From: Kitasatospora gansuensis
Lineage (GTDB): Bacteria; Actinomycetota; Actinomycetes; Streptomycetales; Streptomycetaceae
Direction: 5' to 3'
Assembly: GCF_014203705.1 (NCBI RefSeq)
Contig: NZ_JACHJR010000001.1
Span: 2,728,001 to 2,792,000 of the forward strand
DNA: 64,000 nucleotides
The translations under genes and the position numbers were made by a program. Numbering within the stretch: the first letter of the stretch is position 1; every line of letters starts with the position of its first letter. Below are positions 56,581-64,000 of the stretch, piece by piece. The notes below the pieces were generated by a model. It was given only the letters and a program-made list of their open reading frames with translations, was not told the origin of the DNA and searched no databases.

Positions 56581-56807
56581 GTCTGCACCTCTCGGTGGGC
56601 TCTGACTGGTCGTTCCAGGGTAAGGGTGCCCGGCAGCGGAATCCGGTACTACCACGGGAGCCGGTGGACCTTCACGGTTTCCCCGGAGATCCACCCGATC
56701 TTCGGTCAATTGGGCCGATCCGCGTGCCATTGGCACATGACATCGGTTAGTCAACGAGGTGACAAGGCGGGGCTCGCAGACCCTGCGGCACCCGAGGAGG
56801 CCACCCG

Positions 56808-58049
56808 ATGACCAAGACCAGTCCGCTGACCGGTAGTCAGGTCCACAGCTCACCCACCGCTGCCCCGGCCCGCAGAACCGTACCGCTGCCGAGCGTCCGG
56901 CAGCCCCCGGCCACCGACTCGATCCGGGTCGGCGCGTTCCTGCTGTCCGCCCAGTTCCCCGGCCAGAGCCACGCCGACGCGCTCGAACGGACCGTCAGCG
57001 CCGCGGTCGTGGCGGAACGTTCCGGCCTGGACTCGGTGTGGCTCGCCGAGCACCACTTCGTCCCGTACGGAGTCTGCCCGAACGCGGCCACCCTGGCCGC
57101 CCTGCTGCTCGGCCGGACCCGGCGGATCGGCGTGGGCACCGCCGTCAGCGTGCTCTCCACCGCCCACCCGGTCTCGCTCGGCGAGCAGGCCGCGCTGCTG
57201 CACCTGACCTCGGGCGGGCGGTTCACCCTCGGGGTGGGGCGCGGCGGCCCGTGGATCGACCTGGACGTCTTCGGCACCGGGGTGGCCGCCTACGAGGAGG
57301 GCTTCAGCGAGCGGCTCGACCTGCTGCTGCGCTGGCTGCGCGGCTCCCGGGTGGGCGCGGACGGACCGCAGTTCAACTTCCCCGAGGTCGCGGTGGTGCC
57401 CCGGGCCGACAGCCGGCGGGAGGCGCCCAGGCCCGAGCTGGCGGGCTGGCTGGACGGCCGATCCGGCACGCTGCACCGGTTCCCCCGACAGCGACTGGAC
57501 GGCGCGCCCAGGCCCGAGTCGGCCGGGCCACCGGTGGTGATGGCCTGCACCTCCCCCGGCGGGGTCCGCACGGCCGCCGAGCGCGGACTGCCGATGCTGC
57601 TCGGCATGCACTCCGGCGACGAGGACAAGGTCCAGATGCTGGCCGCCTACCGGACCGCCTGGCGGGCCTGCGGCCGCGGCGAGGAGCAGCTCGCCCGGAT
57701 CGAGCGCGAGCACCTGGCGGCGGGGGTGGTGCAGGTCGCCGACCGGACCTCGGAGGCCAGGTCCAGGCTGCTCGGCGCGATGCCGGGCTGGTTCGAGTAC
57801 GGGCTCGGCGCGCACCGCACGGTGGACGGCCGGGAGCGCCGGATGCGCGACCCGCGCGAGTACACCGAACTGCTCTGCGACCTGCACGCGGTGGGCACGC
57901 CCCGGCAGTGCGCGGACCGGCTGCTGGCCACCGCCGAACGGACCGGACTGCGCCGCTTCGCCCTGCTCGCGGAGGGGTCGGGCGAGCACACCGCGACCAT
58001 GGACAACATCGCCCGGCTCGGCTCCGAAGTGCTCCCGCAGCTGGGCTGA
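56808..58049 (+). CDS. LLM-class (luciferase-like) flavin-dependent oxidoreductase
   Basis: 413 residues; GAGGAGG precedes ATG 56808. After a disordered Ser/Thr/Pro-rich stretch (1-35) the TIM barrel starts at IRVGAFLLSAQFPGQSHADA. Landmarks: AERSGLDSVWLAEHHF, GTAVSVLSTAHPVSLGEQAA, LTSGGRFTLGVGRGGP and FEEGFSE-like segment YEEGFSERLDLLL. Likely uses FMN or F420. The insert at about 195-240 (RREAPRPELAGWLDGRSGTL) lengthens it over typical members. Substrate unknown. Ends at a two-way terminator. Confidence 0.88.
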   Translation: MTKTSPLTGSQVHSSPTAAPARRTVPLPSVRQPPATDSIRVGAFLLSAQFPGQSHADALERTVSAAVVAERSGLDSVWLAEHHFVPYGVCPNAATLAALLLGRTRRIGVGTAVSVLSTAHPVSLGEQAALLHLTSGGRFTLGVGRGGPWIDLDVFGTGVAAYEEGFSERLDLLLRWLRGSRVGADGPQFNFPEVAVVPRADSRREAPRPELAGWLDGRSGTLHRFPRQRLDGAPRPESAGPPVVMACTSPGGVRTAAERGLPMLLGMHSGDEDKVQMLAAYRTAWRACGRGEEQLARIEREHLAAGVVQVADRTSEARSRLLGAMPGWFEYGLGAHRTVDGRERRMRDPREYTELLCDLHAVGTPRQCADRLLATAERTGLRRFALLAEGSGEHTATMDNIARLGSEVLPQLG

Positions 58050-58055
58050 GCGGCC

Positions 58056-58094
58056 CGAAGGGCCGCCCCCGGACCAGCCGGGGGCGGCCCTTCG
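58056..58094. terminator. Bidirectional terminator after the LLM gene
   Basis: Perfect 17-bp stem (58056-58072 with 58078-58094), 5-nt loop, in a 51-bp convergent gap. Confidence 0.75.
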
Positions 58095-58100
58095 ACCTGC

Positions 58101-58493
58101 TCAGCAGTCGCGCAGCTCGTCCGACTGGTTGAGCAACTGGGCCCGGACCGAGGTGAACCGGGCGTACCGCTCCTCGGTCGAGTCGGCGGGTGCGAAGACC
58201 GCGACCCGGTGACAGTTCTGGAACGCCAACCGGACCCCGAAGTGCCGCTGCAGCGCACCCCGGATCGCGTCGCTGGCCATCGCGCGCAGCAGCTGGCCAC
58301 GGGCCTGCTCGCTGGGCGGCGGTACCTGGTTGTCGGCGAAGTCGGTGCCGTCGACCTTGACCTGGGCGACCAGCGAACTGATCAGCTCCCAGGCGTACGG
58401 GAGGGAAGTGCGGACGCAGTCGACGAACTCCCTCTCGTCGACCTCTCCTCTCTCGGCCTTCTCCAGCAGGGCCGGTGAGACGTCGAGCGACAT
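58101..58493 (-). CDS. SCO5389-like conserved hypothetical protein
   Basis: 130 residues from ATG 58493 (AGGAG 6 nt upstream). Soluble alpha/beta protein: SLDVSPALLEKAERGEVDER, VRTSLPYAWELISSLVAQVK, FADNQVPPPSEQARGQLLRA, and GVRLAFQNCHRVAVFAP. Cys in QNCHRV and a C-terminal Cys are the only cysteines apart from DCVR. I recall it as a conserved Streptomyces protein next to nucS; no domain of known function is recognised. Confidence 0.78.
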   Translation of the reverse strand: MSLDVSPALLEKAERGEVDEREFVDCVRTSLPYAWELISSLVAQVKVDGTDFADNQVPPPSEQARGQLLRAMASDAIRGALQRHFGVRLAFQNCHRVAVFAPADSTEERYARFTSVRAQLLNQSDELRDC

Positions 58494-59056
58494 GGGTTCT
58501 CCTCTCGCGGTCCACCCGGCTCGGCCGCCGGGTGGTCTTGCCGTGGTCCTTGGTGCGGGTGGTGCCGTGTCGTAGGTGGTGCCGTGAGTGGTGCCGGTCC
58601 GGTCGTGCCGGTGTTCCGGTGCGTTGCCTGTCGTGAGGGTGGCGTACGGTGCAGTGGTGACCATGGGTTCGGCCTGGCTGACGCCGGCTCAGGGCATGCC
58701 TGATGCCCTCGCACCCGGCTCTGGGCAGCACGAAGCGCGGCACGCCGGTGCCGTGGCAGTGACGCGGGTGGAGCGACGACCGCTCACCACAGCGTGACAG
58801 CCCGGGTTCAGCGCGGCTGGCGAATCCGCCGAATTGTGTGGCAATCACCACGTGGTCGGCCAGATTGGCCGGATACCGCCGGATCGTTCATCGAAGTTCT
58901 CCGTCCCCGTTGAGTGGAACCCGACGCCCGGACAGTCAACTGCCGTACTGGGAAAGGCGCGGGCTGCCGACTCCATGGTTCGCCGTCTCCGCGAGTTCTT
59001 CACCCGGCTGTCGCGGTTTCGCATCAACTGGCCCCGCTGGGCTAGCGTGGTCGACC
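58494..59056. other. 563-bp divergent gap upstream of nucS
   Basis: No gene supported. 58530-58625 is a low-complexity stretch with three close copies of GTGGTGCCGTG (58559, 58576, 58588). The nucS -10 (59043-59048) lies at the right end. Short open frames cross the gap but lack the local codon bias. Confidence 0.5.
59043..59048 (+). promoter_or_regulatory. Probable -10 box of nucS
   Basis: TAGCGT lies 8 nt before ATG 59057 with no Shine-Dalgarno, consistent with leaderless translation. Confidence 0.45.
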
Positions 59057-59716
59057 ATGCGTCTTGTCATTGCCCGTTGCTCGGTCGACTATGCCGGTCG
59101 GCTCTCCGCCCACCTGCCGTCCGCCACCCGTCTGATCCTGGTGAAGGCCGACGGCAGCGTCAGCGTTCACGCCGACGACCGCGCCTACAAGCCCTTGAAC
59201 TGGATGTCGCCGCCCTGCTCGCTGAAGCAGGCCGACGGCACCTGGACGGTGACCAACAAGGCCGGCGAGAAGCTGATCATCACGCTGGAGGAGGTGCTGC
59301 ACGACTCCTCGCACGAGCTCGGGGTCGACCCCGGGCTGGTCAAGGACGGCGTGGAGGCCCACCTCCAGGAGCTGCTGGCGGACCGGATGGAGGTGCTCGG
59401 CGCCGGCTGGACGCTGATCCGCCGTGAGTACCCCACCGCGATCGGCCCGGTGGACATCCTGTGCCGCGACTCGGACGGCGCCACCGTGGCGATCGAGATC
59501 AAGCGGCGCGGCGAGATCGACGGCGTCGAGCAGCTCACCCGCTACCTTGAGCTGCTCAACCGCGACCCGCTGCTGGCGCCGGTGAAGGGCGTCTTCGCCG
59601 CGCAGGAGATCAAGCCGCAGGCCCGCGTCCTGGCCACCGACCGCGGCATCGGCTGCGTGGTGCTCGACTACGACGAGCTGCGCGGCATCGACGACGACAA
59701 GCTCAAGCTCTTCTGA
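59057..59716 (+). CDS. nucS: Mismatch-specific endonuclease NucS
   Basis: 219 residues. Replaces MutS/MutL in actinobacterial mismatch repair by cutting DNA at mismatches together with the beta clamp. N-terminal DNA-binding domain ([40 protein letters not shown]) and C-terminal RecB-like nuclease domain with GPVDILCRD ... [11 protein letters not shown] (Asp, Glu and Lys of the D-ExK site) and [11 protein letters not shown]. The C-terminal LKLF may bind the sliding clamp. Its last 49 bp overlap the 3' end of the convergent P-loop gene. Confidence 0.94.
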   Translation: MRLVIARCSVDYAGRLSAHLPSATRLILVKADGSVSVHADDRAYKPLNWMSPPCSLKQADGTWTVTNKAGEKLIITLEEVLHDSSHELGVDPGLVKDGVEAHLQELLADRMEVLGAGWTLIRREYPTAIGPVDILCRDSDGATVAIEIKRRGEIDGVEQLTRYLELLNRDPLLAPVKGVFAAQEIKPQARVLATDRGIGCVVLDYDELRGIDDDKLKLF

Positions 59717-61917
59717 GGCGACTGCGAGACCGTCGCGCTGCTCTCCGACGGTGACGGGCTGGCCGGCGGGGTCGTCGGCGGGCTGGGCGTCACCGGCGGC
59801 GCGGTGGTGGTGGGCGGCGCCGGCGGCGTGACCGGCTGGCTGGCCGGCGGCTGGACCGGCGGCCGCGAGGTGGTCGGCGCGGTCGGCGTCGGGGTGGCCG
59901 AGGGCTTGCGCGAGGTGCGTGAGCCGCTCGGCGACGGGCTGGCCGACTCCGAGGCCGTGCTGGTGGACGGGCTCGGAGTGGCGGACGGGCTCGGCGAGCC
60001 GCTGGCGGTCCCGAGGTTGAGGTCCCCGGCGTAGCCGCCCTCGTTCACCGGGCCGCTGTGGCCCGGGGTACTGGCGTCGGTCCTGACCAGGCTGTAGCCG
60101 ACCGCGGTGCCGAGCACCCCGAGCGCCAGCACGGCGGCCGAGGCCGCCAGCACCGTCCTGCGGGTGCCACCGGTGGCACCCGGCGTGGTCCGGAACCGGA
60201 ACGGCACCTGGGCCGCGATCGCCCGGATGACGGGCCGTCGGCCGGCCGGGGCCGCCTCGACCGCCGCCGTGGGCCGACCGGCCTCGGCGCGCAGCAGCTC
60301 CAGCATCCGGCGGGCGGCCGCGGTACCGCGCGGCTGGCCGAGCGCGGCCCGCAGCGCGACCGCCGCCTCCAGCTCCCCGGCGGCCTGCCGGCCCGAACCG
60401 GTGCAGAACGCCAGCACGCCCAACTCGTGGTGGAACCAGGCCTCCTCGGCCGTCGCCCCGAGCGCCCTGGCGGCCTCCAGACCGATCCGCAGCACCTGCT
60501 CCCAGGCGCCCCAGCGCAGCGACAGCGCCAGCGCGGGCGCGGCGGCCGTGGCCAGCTGGAGCACCTGCTCGGGCCGGTCCGCGGCCCGGTCGGCCCACAG
60601 CGCGCCGAGCACCACCTCGGCCTCGGCGGCGATCTGCGCCGGGCTGACCGAGCTGTGCCCGACCCACCAGGAGAAGTGCTGGGCGGCGCCGTACGCGATC
60701 TCGCCGGGCGGCCAGTGCTCGCCGAGCGCCTCCAGCACGCCCTCGGTGAGCCGGTGGTGGCCGCCGATCGAGACCGCGAGTCCACAGTCCGTCAGTTCGT
60801 GCAGGGCGCTCTCGCCCAGGCCGACGTCGATCAGGGCGGGCAGGTGCGGGGCGGTCGGGCACTCGCCGCCGAGCGCCAGCGCGAGCCGCAGCACCGCCCG
60901 GGCCGGTTCGGAGAGTCCGGCGGCCAGCCGGGCCGCCGGGGCGGCGGTCTCGGCCACCGAGGGCAGCGGCACCGAGCGGCGCAGCTCGGCCTCCAGCTCG
61001 GCCGGGTCCTCCGGCTCGCTGATCTCCTTGACCAGTCCGAAGACCCGGCCGCGGTCCTCGTGCGCGGCCACCAGGGTGTCCACCTGCGCGTCGCGCTGCC
61101 GGAGCAGCGCGGCCGCCTGGACGAAGCGCAGCGGCAGCCCCTCCGACTCGAACCAGAGGTCGACCGCCCAGGCCCGTTCGGTCTCGTCCAGCTGACGCCC
61201 CGCCAGCCGGCCGATCAGCGCCAGACAGGCGGGCCGGGACAGCCCGGCCACCGGGTGGTCCTCCAGCCGCGATCCCGGCTCCAGCAGCGGGCTGCCGGGG
61301 GCCACCGAGATCAGGAAGGCGCAGTCCGGCGCGGCGGACAGCAGCTGCTCCAGCTCGGGGCCGTGCAGCTCGACGTCGTCGATCGCCACCACGGCGCCCA
61401 ACGGCGCCAGCAGGGCCCGCAGTTGGTGCTGGTCGGGGTGGAACGGCGGCGACCGGTGGGTGGCCGCGTAGAGGTCCTGCAGGAGGTCGGCGGCGGTCCT
61501 GCGGTGGCCGCTGAGGCGCACCACGCCGTCCGGCGCGAGCTCGCCCGCCGCGTCGGCCACCGCGGCCAGCAGCGCGCTGCGGCCGGCCCCGGCCTGGCCG
61601 ACCAGCCGGATCGACCGGCCTTCGGCGAGCAGGCCGAGCAGTTGGGCGACGTCCGCCTCGCGGTCGAGCAGCGGCAGGTCGGCCGCCGCGCTGCCCAGCG
61701 CCAGCGGGCCGACGGCCGGGCTGGGGCCGAGCGCGGCCACCGTACGGCCGCCCTGGGCCACCGAGGTCCGGCGCGGCTCCGGCCGCCAGTCGTCCGGGCA
61801 CGGCACCGCCTCGGATCCGTCCGGGCTGCCGACGGAGAGCAGCAGTTCACCGCTGACCAGGTCCCCGGTCCGGAGCCGCAGCGGCTCCTGCCCGAGCTCA
61901 CCGGGTGGCTGTCCCAC
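59668..61917 (-). CDS. Membrane-anchored P-loop protein with Ser/Pro/Thr-rich C-terminal tail
   Basis: 749 residues. Residues about 80-330 form a STAND/AAA-like ATPase module: [13 protein letters not shown] has the Walker A shape, but Arg replaces the Lys; [10 protein letters not shown] is a Walker B. A helical repeat region follows (about 330-565), then one membrane helix ([20 protein letters not shown], about 590). The last 130 residues are Ser/Pro/Thr-rich and probably extracellular. Nucleotide hydrolysis is doubtful because of the Lys-to-Arg change. Possibly links an external signal to the neighbouring STAS protein; function unknown. Confidence 0.78.
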   Translation of the reverse strand: MGQPPGELGQEPLRLRTGDLVSGELLLSVGSPDGSEAVPCPDDWRPEPRRTSVAQGGRTVAALGPSPAVGPLALGSAAADLPLLDREADVAQLLGLLAEGRSIRLVGQAGAGRSALLAAVADAAGELAPDGVVRLSGHRRTAADLLQDLYAATHRSPPFHPDQHQLRALLAPLGAVVAIDDVELHGPELEQLLSAAPDCAFLISVAPGSPLLEPGSRLEDHPVAGLSRPACLALIGRLAGRQLDETERAWAVDLWFESEGLPLRFVQAAALLRQRDAQVDTLVAAHEDRGRVFGLVKEISEPEDPAELEAELRRSVPLPSVAETAAPAARLAAGLSEPARAVLRLALALGGECPTAPHLPALIDVGLGESALHELTDCGLAVSIGGHHRLTEGVLEALGEHWPPGEIAYGAAQHFSWWVGHSSVSPAQIAAEAEVVLGALWADRAADRPEQVLQLATAAAPALALSLRWGAWEQVLRIGLEAARALGATAEEAWFHHELGVLAFCTGSGRQAAGELEAAVALRAALGQPRGTAAARRMLELLRAEAGRPTAAVEAAPAGRRPVIRAIAAQVPFRFRTTPGATGGTRRTVLAASAAVLALGVLGTAVGYSLVRTDASTPGHSGPVNEGGYAGDLNLGTASGSPSPSATPSPSTSTASESASPSPSGSRTSRKPSATPTPTAPTTSRPPVQPPASQPVTPPAPPTTTAPPVTPSPPTTPPASPSPSESSATVSQSPQKSLSLSSSMPRSSS

Positions 61918-62009
61918 GATCTCGCTCCGCCCTCATTCGGCCGATTGTCTGACCGGAGACTAGAGCAGCGCGGCCCCGTTGCACTATCCAGGGCCCCGGC
62001 AGAGACGAC

Positions 62010-62351
62010 TCAGCCGGTCACGCCGAGCGGGAGGGTGCTGCCGTACGGGTCGGGTACGGCGCCCTCGACCGCCAGGATGCGGTGCAGGCGGGTGGCCACC
62101 AGCAGGCGCTGGAGCTGGGCCGGGACGGAGCGCAGCACCAGCCGCCGCCCGAGCCGGCCCGCCCGGCGGTGGGTGCCCATGATGACGCCGAGCCCGGTGG
62201 CGTCCCAGAACTCGAGACCGGCGAGGTCGAGCACCAGGTCGCCCCGGCCGCCGTCCACCGCCTGGTGCAGCAGGGCCCGGGCGTCGGCGGCACTGCGCAC
62301 GTCGAGGCGGCCCTGAATGGCCATGCCGCGATGGTCGCCGATGATGCGCAC
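62010..62351 (-). CDS. STAS-domain anti-sigma factor antagonist-like protein
   Basis: 113 residues from GTG 62351 (GGAGGA upstream). SpoIIAA-like: AIQGRLDVRSAADARALLHQ, LVLDLAGLEFWDATGLGVIM. The phospho-site segment reads Asp-Ala-Thr-Gly-Leu-Gly where SpoIIAA has Asp-Ser-Ser-Gly, so Thr would be the phospho-acceptor. No kinase or sigma gene is adjacent. Upstream gene of the P-loop protein on the same strand (92-bp gap), perhaps one transcript. Confidence 0.85.
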   Translation of the reverse strand: MRIIGDHRGMAIQGRLDVRSAADARALLHQAVDGGRGDLVLDLAGLEFWDATGLGVIMGTHRRAGRLGRRLVLRSVPAQLQRLLVATRLHRILAVEGAVPDPYGSTLPLGVTG

Positions 62352-62549
62352 GCTCTCCTCCTTCGCCCTTCGCCGGTCGTGTCGATACGGCCGGAGCCGG
62401 TCTGCTCTCCATCATCTGACGGTGGATCAGCCGGTCAGGTTGCTGGCCGCCACCAGATCCGAGGCAACTTCACTCGTCCGATGGAATAGAGGGAATATAC
62501 GCAGTCGGACTCCACACGCACGCTCGATTCCCACCCAAATCACCCGTCT

Positions 62550-62589
62550 GGAGCGGAGTCGTGAGCAAGCTCACCCACGACCCCGCTCC
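62550..62589 (-). terminator. Terminator after 3-hydroxybutyryl-CoA dehydrogenase gene
   Basis: 14-bp stem with one mismatch (62550-62563 with 62576-62589) and a 12-nt loop, starting 5 bp past the stop. Confidence 0.6.
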
Positions 62590-62594
62590 GACGA

Positions 62595-63461
62595 CTACTT
62601 CTCGTACGGGTAGAAACCCTGGCCGCTCTTCCGGCCCAGGTCGCCGGCCGTGACCATGCGGGCCATGATCTCGGGCGCCGCGAACTTCTCGTCCTGGGTC
62701 TCGGCGTAGATGTTGCGCGCCGCGTGCAGCAGGATGTCCACGCCGGTCAGGTCGGCGGTCTGCAGCGGGCCCATCGGGTGCCCGAAGCCGAGCCGGCAGG
62801 CGGTGTCGATGTCCTCGGCGCTGGCCACGCCCGTCTCGTACAGCTTGGCCGCCTCGACCACCAGCGCGGTGATCAGACGGGTGGTCACGAAGCCGGCCAC
62901 GTCGCGGTTGACCACCACGACCTCCTTGCCGACGCCCTCGGCGAAGGCCCGGGCGGTGGCCAGCGTGGCGTCACTGGTCTTGTAGCCGCGGACCAGCTCG
63001 ACCAGCTTCATCAGCGGCACCGGCGAGAAGAAGTGCACGCCGACCACGGACTCCGGCCGCGCGGTGGCGGCGGCGATCCGGGTGATCGGGATGGCCGAGG
63101 TGTTGGAGGCCAGCACCGCGCCGTCCTTGGCCAGCTTGTCCAGCTCGCGGAAGACCGCTTCCTTGACGTCGAGCTGCTCGAAGACCGCCTCGACCACGAT
63201 GTCCGCCTCCGCCACCGCACCCAGGTCGGTGGTGGTGGTGATCCGGCCGAGCGCCGCCTCGGCCTGGTCGGCCGTCAGCTTGCCCTTGGACACGAACTTC
63301 TCGTACGAGGCCCGGATGCCGTCCACCCCGCGCTGGAGCGCGGCGTCGGTGACGTCCCGCAGCACCACCTGGTGCCCGGCCTGCGCGGAGACCTGCGCGA
63401 TGCCCGCGCCCATCAGCCCGGCACCGATCACGGCGATCCGCTGGCTGGCTACGTTGCTCAT
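62595..63461 (-). CDS. 3-hydroxybutyryl-CoA dehydrogenase
   Basis: 288 residues. Reduces acetoacetyl-CoA to 3-hydroxybutyryl-CoA or the reverse. NAD site IAVIGAGLMGAGIAQVSAQA (8-27), catalytic His and Glu in VGVHFFSPVPLMKLVELVRG, and the C-terminal dimer domain GFVTTRLITALVVEAAKLYE ... GFGHPMGPLQTADLTGVDI. Works downstream of the thiolase and upstream of crotonyl-CoA and butyryl-CoA, whose isomer is made by IcmA. Confidence 0.94.
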   Translation of the reverse strand: MSNVASQRIAVIGAGLMGAGIAQVSAQAGHQVVLRDVTDAALQRGVDGIRASYEKFVSKGKLTADQAEAALGRITTTTDLGAVAEADIVVEAVFEQLDVKEAVFRELDKLAKDGAVLASNTSAIPITRIAAATARPESVVGVHFFSPVPLMKLVELVRGYKTSDATLATARAFAEGVGKEVVVVNRDVAGFVTTRLITALVVEAAKLYETGVASAEDIDTACRLGFGHPMGPLQTADLTGVDILLHAARNIYAETQDEKFAAPEIMARMVTAGDLGRKSGQGFYPYEK

Positions 63462-63610
63462 GGCTACCCCTAAGCTCCTGAAGGCGGCTCAGGGCAGGGA
63501 TCACCCACCGGAGCCGCGCCGCTCACGCGCCGGACTCTAGTGCCAGCGGGCCGCCCGTGGTGCGATTGGCGGGTGTGACGCTGCTGACGTGCGCACACCC
63601 GCCCCCGCCG

Positions 63611-64000
63611 TCAGTGCGCCACCAGCCCCAAGTCCTGTGCCAGGATCGCCGCCTGGACCCGGCTGCGCAGCTCCAGCTTGGCCAGGATCCGGCTGACGTG
63701 GGTCTTGGTGGTCGCCTCCGCCATCGCCAGCCGCTCGGCGATCTCCCCGTTCGACAGCCCCGCGCCGAGGCAGGCCAGCACCTCCCGCTCGCGCGGGGTG
63801 AGCGCTTCCACCGCCTCCCTGGCCTGCGGCTGGTCGGGGCGGCCCGGCCGGGCGAAGGTGCCGATCAGACGGCGCGTCACCGACGGCGCCAGTATCCCGT
63901 CGCCCCGGGCCACCGTCTTGATGCCCTCGATCAGGGCGTCCGCGTCCACGTCCTTGAGCAGGAAGCCCGCCGCCCCGGCCCGCAGCGCCCCGTAGACGTA
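63611..64000 (-). CDS. NarL/LuxR-family response regulator (N-terminus outside window)
   Basis: 129 residues visible; the frame runs off the right edge (first visible residues YVYGALRAGAAGFLLKDVDA). This is the end of the receiver domain, with its Lys in FLLKD, followed by a linker and a LuxR helix-turn-helix: LTPREREVLACLGAGLSNGE, IAERLAMAEATTKTHVSRIL, KLELRSRVQAAI. Paired kinase probably lies upstream, outside the window. Confidence 0.9.
   Translation of the reverse strand, partial: YVYGALRAGAAGFLLKDVDADALIEGIKTVARGDGILAPSVTRRLIGTFARPGRPDQPQAREAVEALTPREREVLACLGAGLSNGEIAERLAMAEATTKTHVSRILAKLELRSRVQAAILAQDLGLVAH

Overview
The window is high-GC actinobacterial chromosome with third-codon-position G/C bias in every gene, many GTG starts and several apparently leaderless genes. 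Gene content and order (glg/GlgE cluster, pta-ackA-pyk, icmA, meaB, scy, filP, nucS) point to Streptomyces or a close relative such as Kitasatospora. From memory, much of the order matches the S. coelicolor SCO5385-SCO5444 interval read in one direction. It is mostly conserved core. I see no tRNA, rRNA, CRISPR array, prophage, IS element or secondary-metabolite megasynthase.

Layout. 1-17.1 kb: alpha-glucan and trehalose metabolism (partial glgX; a heterodimeric ABC exporter pair; glgP facing left; glgE-treS-mak-glgB facing right). TreS makes maltose from trehalose, Mak phosphorylates it, GlgE polymerises it and GlgB branches the product; GlgP and GlgX take the polymer apart. 17.2-22.1 kb: pta-ackA and pyk. 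22.2-26.2 kb, leftward: an uncharacterised envelope module (Pro/Ser-rich secreted protein, DUF6114-like membrane protein, DUF6230-like secreted protein) and a CnoX-like thioredoxin. 26.5-31.7 kb: a TetR regulator, then a LegB-like dehydratase and a MurG-like glycosyltransferase divergent from a two-component system. 31.7-34.5 kb: icmA and a marR-DUF3817 unit. 34.9-38.8 kb: two tandem secreted M4 metallopeptidases. 38.9-42.1 kb: a DUF3817 protein, three coupled AIM24 genes and a MarR regulator. 42.3-45.2 kb: meaB, an acetyl-CoA acetyltransferase and methylmalonyl-CoA epimerase. 45.6-51 kb: the coiled-coil polar-growth proteins Scy and FilP. 51-56.3 kb: phytase-like secreted protein, alpha/beta hydrolase, ABC-2 transporter, 2-hydroxyacid dehydrogenase. 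56.3-64 kb: small zinc-ribbon protein, LLM oxidoreductase, SCO5389-like protein, NucS, membrane-anchored P-loop protein, STAS protein, 3-hydroxybutyryl-CoA dehydrogenase and a partial NarL-type regulator.

The most unusual non-coding feature is a dispersed family of palindromic repeats (27243-27361, 31617-31703, 42152-42265, 52392-52508). All four lie between convergent gene ends, where they probably act as two-way terminators. They fall into two subfamilies, and one copy carries a clean internal deletion between short direct repeats. Two of them bracket the LegB/MurG-like/two-component block. Other points of interest are paired operators upstream of icmA, a perfect palindrome upstream of tetR, tandemly duplicated protease genes with duplicated control regions, and a histone-like tail on GlgE.
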